From Triglochin maritima (taxonomy: Eukaryota > Streptophyta > Magnoliopsida > Alismatales > Juncaginaceae), in the NCBI GenBank assembly GCA_963682175.1, contig OY821791.1, positions 30,192,326 through 30,256,325 on the forward strand: a DNA stretch of 64,000 nt, written 5' to 3'. The translations under genes and the position numbers were made by a program. Below the pieces are notes generated by a model. The model saw nothing but the letters and a program-made list of their open reading frames with translations, had not been told where the DNA came from and made no database searches. This document shows, one piece after another, positions 58,171 to 64,000 of the stretch; position 1 is the first letter of the stretch, and each line of letters starts with the position of its first letter.

Positions 58171-59928
58171 GGGGTGTTAATAATAGTCAATTAACTGTTC
58201 TTAAGTACTATGATTAACAATAAAAAATTAAGGCAACATTTTAATAATAAGGCAGATGAATGGTTGTAAGACACGTGTCAATCCTTAACGGACTGTTAGG
58301 AATACAAGTAACAGAGTGACATTTCTGATAGTTTAATGGTAGTGGTGACATTATGTGAGTTTTGAGATGGCATATGGAATAATAGGTGTAGAGTAGTGGC
58401 CTTTGGGAATTATAACCTTTTGTAATGGCATGCAAGCGATTAACCCATTTTGAAATAAATACTCAACCAGAAATTGTAAGATAAAGACTCGAATAACCTA
58501 CTAAAGGAAGTGCACTAATGTTGTCTTATGTATGAAATTTCGATTCATATTGTTGATGAACAATTTATAGTTGATCGTTGACCGCGTTGAAAGGATCAAT
58601 CAAGAATTCACAAGTTTTATCATTTTCGTGATGATTTATTTTACTTTGTCATAGATACAAAACTTCAAGAATTAAATAACATCTTCAGTGAAATATGTGC
58701 AAAGCATTTCATGCTTAGATCCAAACAAGTTCGTTTAACAAAACATTATCCTAACAAGTTTTTTATTATATATAATGTCAAACTTTAGAATGACATTCAA
58801 ACACATCTTTAACATGCGTAGCAGATGTTTTTGTAACATAGAAGGAATACATGTTTTAGAAGAAAACAAATTGTTACAAGTGCAACCGTAGAATACCACA
58901 CTCAACAATACGTATTGTTAAAGGTTTAGTTACAGTTTGCTTCTGAATTATGTCTTAATATCACTTTGCATATCTTAACTTTCAAAATTAACAATTGTCT
59001 TATTGAACTTTCGTTTTTCAACACTTTGACATCTTGTACTTTAAAAATATTATTTAAACACAATTTTTTTGTTTTTCTCTCGTTGTATTCTTAATACACT
59101 CCTAAATCTATATTTATGTGAAAGTTTGGATTGAAATGGAGATTGGATTTAGGTAGAATTTGGATCTAAAATTGCAAAAAAATGGATGGTGAATGTACGT
59201 TTAAATAATAAATTTTTAAAATTCAAGAGAATAAATGTAACAAAACGAAAATTCATAAGGAGTATTATTAACCGTCAAGTTTAGAAGTACAAAGTTATAT
59301 CAAATCTTAATTCAAGAAAACAAACTGTAATTAAATAGAAAAACATTTGTGCAATCAAATAGAAAATCAATTGTGTAATTAACCCTTGTTTAAAATCATT
59401 TGTGCAAACAAATAAAAATTAATATTGGTTTAACGGCAATTTGATTGCTTTTATTGAAAATGATTTACACAGTCAAATTACTAATGAGGCAGTCGTATCT
59501 GTAAACTTGTAGAGTCCAATCGTAATGTTTCTAAAAATATTATTAATTTTTCCCTTTATATTTTCGCCCCCCTAAACATAATTTCAGAAAGCAAACACAA
59601 CAATATTATCACTTAAAACGTACATCTTTCATGTCTAGGTTTTAAAATCCATATTTACCCAAACAAATCCTAATAGTTGCCATCAAAGATCAATGCAGTT
59701 AAACCAAGAATCCCTATTGCGAGTCTTTATAGTTTTTGGATCCTCATTCAGAGAGTAGGCACACATGGAGTTCATATGTAAGATTTATCTTAAAGTTCAA
59801 TAAATATGGGGAAACATACTTCAAGATAACACAAGGCTACAGAAACTCAACGTTATTGTTCCAAATTCTCAAAAATAAAACCAAAAATAAAACTACCAAG
59901 CAGTAGTGACCCCCTCACATCTTAGCCT
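58171..59928. other. Intergenic DNA between the MULE and the eEF1B gene
   Basis: AT-rich, no gene. 59070-59290 resembles 45780-46110. The 3' flank of the eEF1B gene lies at the right end. Confidence 0.4.
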
Positions 59929-62923
59929 CTAGATTTTGTTGAAGGCAACAATGTCGCAGCTCTGAACGTATTCGTTCACAGGCTCAGCCGTGAGCTTGTC
60001 CTCCACAAGGTCGTCGACTGACACAAGGTCGTCTACGATCGTCATCATGATTTGTAGCTTCTTTATGCCGTATCCGACTGGGACGAGTTTGGCTGCAAAA
60101 ATCCATCCAGAAATAAAAAACAGGGTGATGTAATTCACGTTAGCACATGACATGGGTACATCTAATATCTGGCTCTGCAAGAAAGATGGCTTACATGCTC
60201 CCCACAGTAGGCCAGGCATTTCGACCTTACGAACAGCCTCTTCCAATTTCTTCATGTCTGTCTCATCATCCCATGGTTTGACATCAAGAAGGATGGATGA
60301 TTTTCCACCTACAGAATATCCATTTCATAATACCATTCAAAATAAACTACGCTATCATTTTAAAAATACGAAAACAATACCAGCCTCATTCACACGTAAA
60401 AATAATGTGACTGAGAAACACAATATGAAACGCGACAAACACTTACTTTCCTTCTTCTTGGTAGATGCCTTAACAGATGCCTCCCTCTCCGCAGCTGCCT
60501 TCTTGTCCTCCTCTGTCTCGTCACCGAAAAGATCCAAATCGTCGTCATCACCACCTGCTGGTGCCTGCAGGAATAAACTGATAAGGGATAATGACTCAAC
60601 AAAAGCAATTTAGTCTTGTTCTTAACTCCTGGATGAAAAGTGCGTGGACCAGACCCATTTAATCATGATTATATCAGCTATTCTAATATTTAATTCAAAT
60701 ATCCAGTTGTTTCATAAGCATTGTATAGTAATCAATTACAAACAAAAACCATCATTTTTATTCATATTGACCTAATATATGACATACAAATTGGAGAAAC
60801 ATGAGGCATTTACATTGATGCAGAGTTAAAAAATAATAATTGCAAATAGCATTAACTATGACACCTTTGGAGCTTCAGCAACGACTACTGGCTGTCCAAC
60901 TTTAACCCCAACTGCTTGACCAGGAAACCTGAACACATGATTTCACATTTTCATGCATTAATGAAGAAATAGGCTGTTCATGTGAATAGCAAGAAAAAAT
61001 TATCATTATCTCCTATAAATTGCTGAACTTAGGCTCAGTGGTTCCATTCCACCCTAATAATTATGGACTTTAATTATGAACTTATAAGAGAAGGGTGTGA
61101 TTAGAAAATTAATTTGTGACAAATAGAGAGCTAACAAAACCACAGTGATAAAGTGTAAACATATGTTTAATTTGCATAAGCCTCGTTCCAGACTTCTTAA
61201 ATCTAAATAACATGGTTCACTATGGGTTTTGGAAGAGTGATCAGAGTTTCTCAATTATATACTCATAAAATTTGTAATAACAATCGTTGCTAGTCCACAA
61301 AAAATGTTAAGAAGTTCATAAGCCCAAATAGGCAAAACCATCGTAAAAAAGGAAACCCTAGAGGATCTTAGCAAATGTAGATGGAAACAAGTATCGTAAT
61401 CAACCTGGATGAAAGGGTCAAAACAATGTTGTTGTACCAGCGGCTGACATTAGGAAAGCCTTCTGCTGATTTCTTTGAGACAACTGCGTAAACCTTGACA
61501 TCGTCTTTGCTCACGACATCTCTGAAAAGAAACAAATCGTATTTAGCCTTAGAAGCTTCAACACATTAAAGAATAGTTCAGAGTATTTTATACATCTTTC
61601 TTTCACAACTTCATGATAGATAGAGTAGCTGATAGTTAACTGAAGTGATTTTTTTCTAAGTAATAGTATTGAAAGATACAAAATATAACCAACCAAATTC
61701 CCTGCAGGATGATAATAATAATAATAATAATATGCAGAAATCTGAAGTCATTTAACTGCAGCATACACCTTCACAAAAAGTGAAAGCTCCCGATAATCAA
61801 TGGTCACATGGTTTTAACAAGAACAGAATGACCAAAAATCACAATGGGCTTTTTATGATAAAGGTCGCATCTTTTAATCAAATGGAAAAAGCACTTAAAA
61901 ACAGCCAAATTCCAATGCATTTGCTCAAAAATATCAAAAATAACACAGAACGATGAACTAACATAACTCCAGAAACATGAAAGCACATCTCTTCTAATGT
62001 AAAAGGCTCCAACAAAAATTCAAAGATCACACTTTCTCAAACATTTTTCCAACGAAAACACAAGACCAAAAATAATACAGCTCATCTTCTCAATAATTTC
62101 AAACAAATCATGCAAACGATACATAAAATTAAACAAAGCTAAAAAAAAGAAAACACCAATCACCGATCACTTCTTTTCTCTCCAAAATTACAAAGAAATA
62201 ACACCTCACAGGTCATATTTTTTTCTTCAAATTCGTAAAAATACACATTGCAGACAGCTAAAGACATCTTCACAACATAAAAAAAAACGTATTTTCCTCC
62301 AAAAATTTCAAGACAACCCCACAAACAGCTCTGAAACATCAAATATCATTTTTTCCCTCTCAAATTTGAAGTAAAACACACCAGAACGAGCTCCGACACA
62401 CCCGAATTCCGAATAAAATCAAAGAAAGAAGATCATCCCAACTCCAAAATACCCAAGATCTCACCTTTTCTACAGAATCCGGAAAGGAAACACCCAAAAA
62501 AAACACGCCTTTCTTTGAAATTTCGAACAAAAACAGGAAAAGAAATCCCAAACTCTCACCTTTTCTACAGAATCCGGAAAGAAAACACCCAAAAAACAAA
62601 AATTGCGCTTCTATCCAATATTTCGAACAAAAACAGGAAAAGAAATCCCAAATTCCCAACTTTTCTATAGAATCTGGGAAGAAAGCACCCAAAAAACACA
62701 CAAAAATTGCGCCTTTCTCCGAATATTCCTAAGAAAAAAGAGAAACGGAAACCCGAGATCTCACATTTTTCTACATAATCTAGAAAGAAACCACCAAAAA
62801 CATGAAAAAAAAGCGGAACCAAAGAAGCCACACGCACCCAGAGATGAAGGTCTTGCCGGAGAGAAAGTCGTCGAGGGTCTTAAGACCGGCGTCGGTGTGG
62901 AGATCAGTGAAGGAGACGGCCAT
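59929..62923 (-). CDS. EF1B: Elongation factor 1B nucleotide-exchange subunit (eEF1B beta-type), 6 exons, 220 aa
   Basis: It exchanges GDP for GTP on eEF1A in the cytosol during translation elongation. Exons: 62838-62923, 61405-61521, 60865-60928, 60447-60564, 60195-60308, 59929-60092. Phases agree at every junction. The N-terminal helical domain starts [20 protein letters not shown], a Pro/Val/Ala linker follows, then an acidic stretch ([16 protein letters not shown], about residues 93-109) and a Lys-rich segment, then the EF1 guanine-exchange domain (about 130-220) with [23 protein letters not shown] and a C-terminal [10 protein letters not shown]. Length and layout match plant eEF1B beta/alpha-type subunits (220-230 aa). 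The Greek-letter name is ambiguous because plant nomenclature varies. No defect is seen. Confidence 0.93.
62461..62800 (+). repeat. Minisatellite of about 100 bp in intron 1 of the eEF1B gene
   Basis: Three to four units built of 'ctcaccttttctacagaatccggaaag', 'aacacccaaaaaac', 'attgcgc.tttct' and 'aatatttcgaacaaaaacagg' follow one another, diverging to the right. They lie in the intron 61522-62837. Frames here on both strands are repeat artefacts. Confidence 0.85.
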
Positions 62924-62933
62924 TGGAGTCGAA

Positions 62934-62965
62934 AAACCCTAAAATGAGATAAAGAAGAAACCCTA
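62934..62965 (-). promoter_or_regulatory. Two telo-boxes in the 5' leader of the eEF1B gene
   Basis: AAACCCTA on the plus strand at 62934-62941 and 62958-62965, between the predicted TATA box and the start codon. Telo-boxes in this place are well known in plant eEF1A and ribosomal-protein genes. Confidence 0.65.
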
Positions 62966-63006
62966 GAACAGAAGACAAACAGGGGTCTCGGCGGCCGCCG
63001 ACGAGA

Positions 63007-63013
63007 TTTTATA
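63007..63013 (-). promoter_or_regulatory. TATA box of the eEF1B gene
   Basis: TATAAAA on the minus strand about 85 bp before the start codon. This would place transcription start near 62978 and give a leader of about 55 nt. Confidence 0.65.
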
Positions 63014-63205
63014 CCGACCCCAACAAATATTTAGGATTTGTTTCTTCAAGGGTTTAGATGCAAATTTGACAACAAGAATATGCTCTGGAAACTAGTTCGT
63101 CCCGGAACTACTTAAATCATCTTTTGAAATTACAAAATTGGCCTTAACAATATATTTAATATTCATATCGTCTCGTGCTTGTAAATTAGCCCTACGGTAT
63201 TGTCC

Positions 63206-63393
63206 AACGTTTACGTAGGCGACCGCCTAGGCGTTAGGCGGTCGCCTAGGCGGTCGCCGGTGGCGGTGGTCGCCTGGGCGACCACCGCCTTTCGCCCAGC
63301 AGAGCTGGGCGAAATAGGCGATCGCCTAGGCGATCATTTCGCCTAGGCGATCGCCTAGGCGAGAGCCGTTGGAGGCTCTCCAACGGCTCTCTC
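63206..63393. repeat. GC-rich palindromic array near the right edge
   Basis: Adjoining hairpins are built of GGCGACCGCCTAGGCG, GGTGGTCGCCTGGGCGACCACC, TTTCGCCCAGC...GCTGGGCGAAA, GGCGATCGCCTAGGCGATC and GAGAGCCGTTGGAGGCTCTC-like words. CCTAGG-centred arrays of this kind are frequent at the ends of plant hAT elements. Confidence 0.8.
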
Positions 63394-63455
63394 CTTTTAA
63401 TTTTTTTATTATTATTTTTTTCAAAAATTACAACTTTGCCACTAGCCCCAAATCC

Positions 63456-63463
63456 TATATAAA
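63456..63463 (+). promoter_or_regulatory. TATA box of the gene at the right edge
   Basis: TATATAAA followed about 30 bp later by a CT/CA-rich start-like region (63485-63510), with coding sequence further downstream. Confidence 0.55.
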
Positions 63464-63675
63464 CCCCTCCAAACCTCTTCATTTTTCACACATCTCTCAT
63501 TCTCTTCTTCTTCATAATCCTATTCTCATCATCAACCTTCCTAATCATCAAGTTTTGCGATTAAGTCTCCGGTCTGGTGCTTAGTTTTGAAGTTGGAAAG
63601 TGAAATCTCCGATCCGTTTCTTCATTCTTCAACCGTCAAAATCAAGTGCACTCTTTCTAACTTCTCTTTAGAATT

Positions 63676-64000
63676 AAATTAATTAGTATTTGGGACATTC
63701 TTCGCTGGAGAGGAGCTTACATGGGCCGATGTCGAGGAAGCAGCTTTGGGACATTCTTCTTCACGGAGACGCTTTGCTCGATCCATGTCCACTGCATCTG
63801 ACCCACGGTGTTCTACTGCATCTGACGCGCCATTATTAGGTCGTGGCATGGATGATGCCATCGTTCACATCAGTTCTAGAGATCCAGGTGCATCGAGTTC
63901 TCAACCACCGATGGACATCGACGAGCAATATGTCCAAACCGACGATGAAGAAACTGAAGAAGATGATGTCTACGTCGACAATCCGAATGAGAACGACTCC
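63676..64000 (+). CDS. N-terminal part of a probable hAT transposase, running off the window
   Basis: An open plus-strand frame continues to the end. A candidate start is the Met at about 63847 (MDDAIVHISS), with an acidic stretch YVQTDDEETEEDD typical of the segment before the BED finger in plant hAT proteins. Coding may start earlier, since the frame is open from about 63676 with a Ser/Arg-rich stretch. No catalytic domain is inside the window, so the assignment rests on composition, the palindromic array upstream and the TATA box. Confidence 0.45.

Noticed and set aside
62360..62837. Hydrophobic minus-strand frames in eEF1B intron 1
   Set aside because: They arise from the tandem repeat inside an intron and are repeated with the unit.

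Overview
This is nuclear DNA from a flowering plant, probably a eudicot. It is AT-rich, with spliced plant genes separated by large tracts of transposable elements. Three host genes look intact, all on the minus strand: (1) a single-coding-exon UBA-domain protein (22645-24513) with an intron in its 5' UTR; (2) DPE2, the cytosolic 4-alpha-glucanotransferase of maltose metabolism (35508-44171), for which 22 coding exons could be resolved to a 961-residue protein; (3) a eukaryotic elongation factor 1B nucleotide-exchange subunit (59929-62923), with 6 exons and 220 residues. All exon models keep reading frame and phase across every junction.

The rest is mostly mobile DNA. 1-1060: tail of a CACTA-like element. 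4975-9530: a broken, rearranged endogenous pararetrovirus (Caulimoviridae-like) containing a fragment of a gypsy-type LTR. 9750-22200: a two-gene MULE-like cassette with a plant-mobile-domain (PMD) gene on the plus strand and a FAR1 / MULE transposase / SWIM / OTU-protease gene converging on it from the minus strand, with GC-rich palindromic arrays at both outer ends. Its PMD gene is split by a very young 6.4-kb non-autonomous LTR retrotransposon (10898-17314; near-identical 1180-bp LTRs, target duplication GGAGG, tRNA-Asp-type primer site). 26430-27195: a long-TIR element filled with a 22-bp minisatellite. 27668-33990: FAR1 and probable Ulp1 protease relics, the latter split by a solo copia LTR. 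46600-47425: a long inverted-repeat element. 48940-51060: a dead hAT transposase carrying a nested MITE. 52243-57900: a second MULE (transposase plus a convergent GRF-zinc-finger gene), cut by a truncated copia element from the same family as the solo LTR at 32120. 63200-64000: the promoter end of a probable hAT transposon running off the right edge.

The most distinctive observations are a minor-spliceosome (U12-type AT-AC) intron in DPE2, the convergent PMD/OTU-MULE cassette with palindromic arrays at its ends, and two nested-insertion histories that can be read at base level. The host genes are not an operon and have no evident joint function; UBA and eEF1B share telo-box motifs near their 5' ends. 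No tRNA, rRNA, CRISPR or bacterial-type features were seen.
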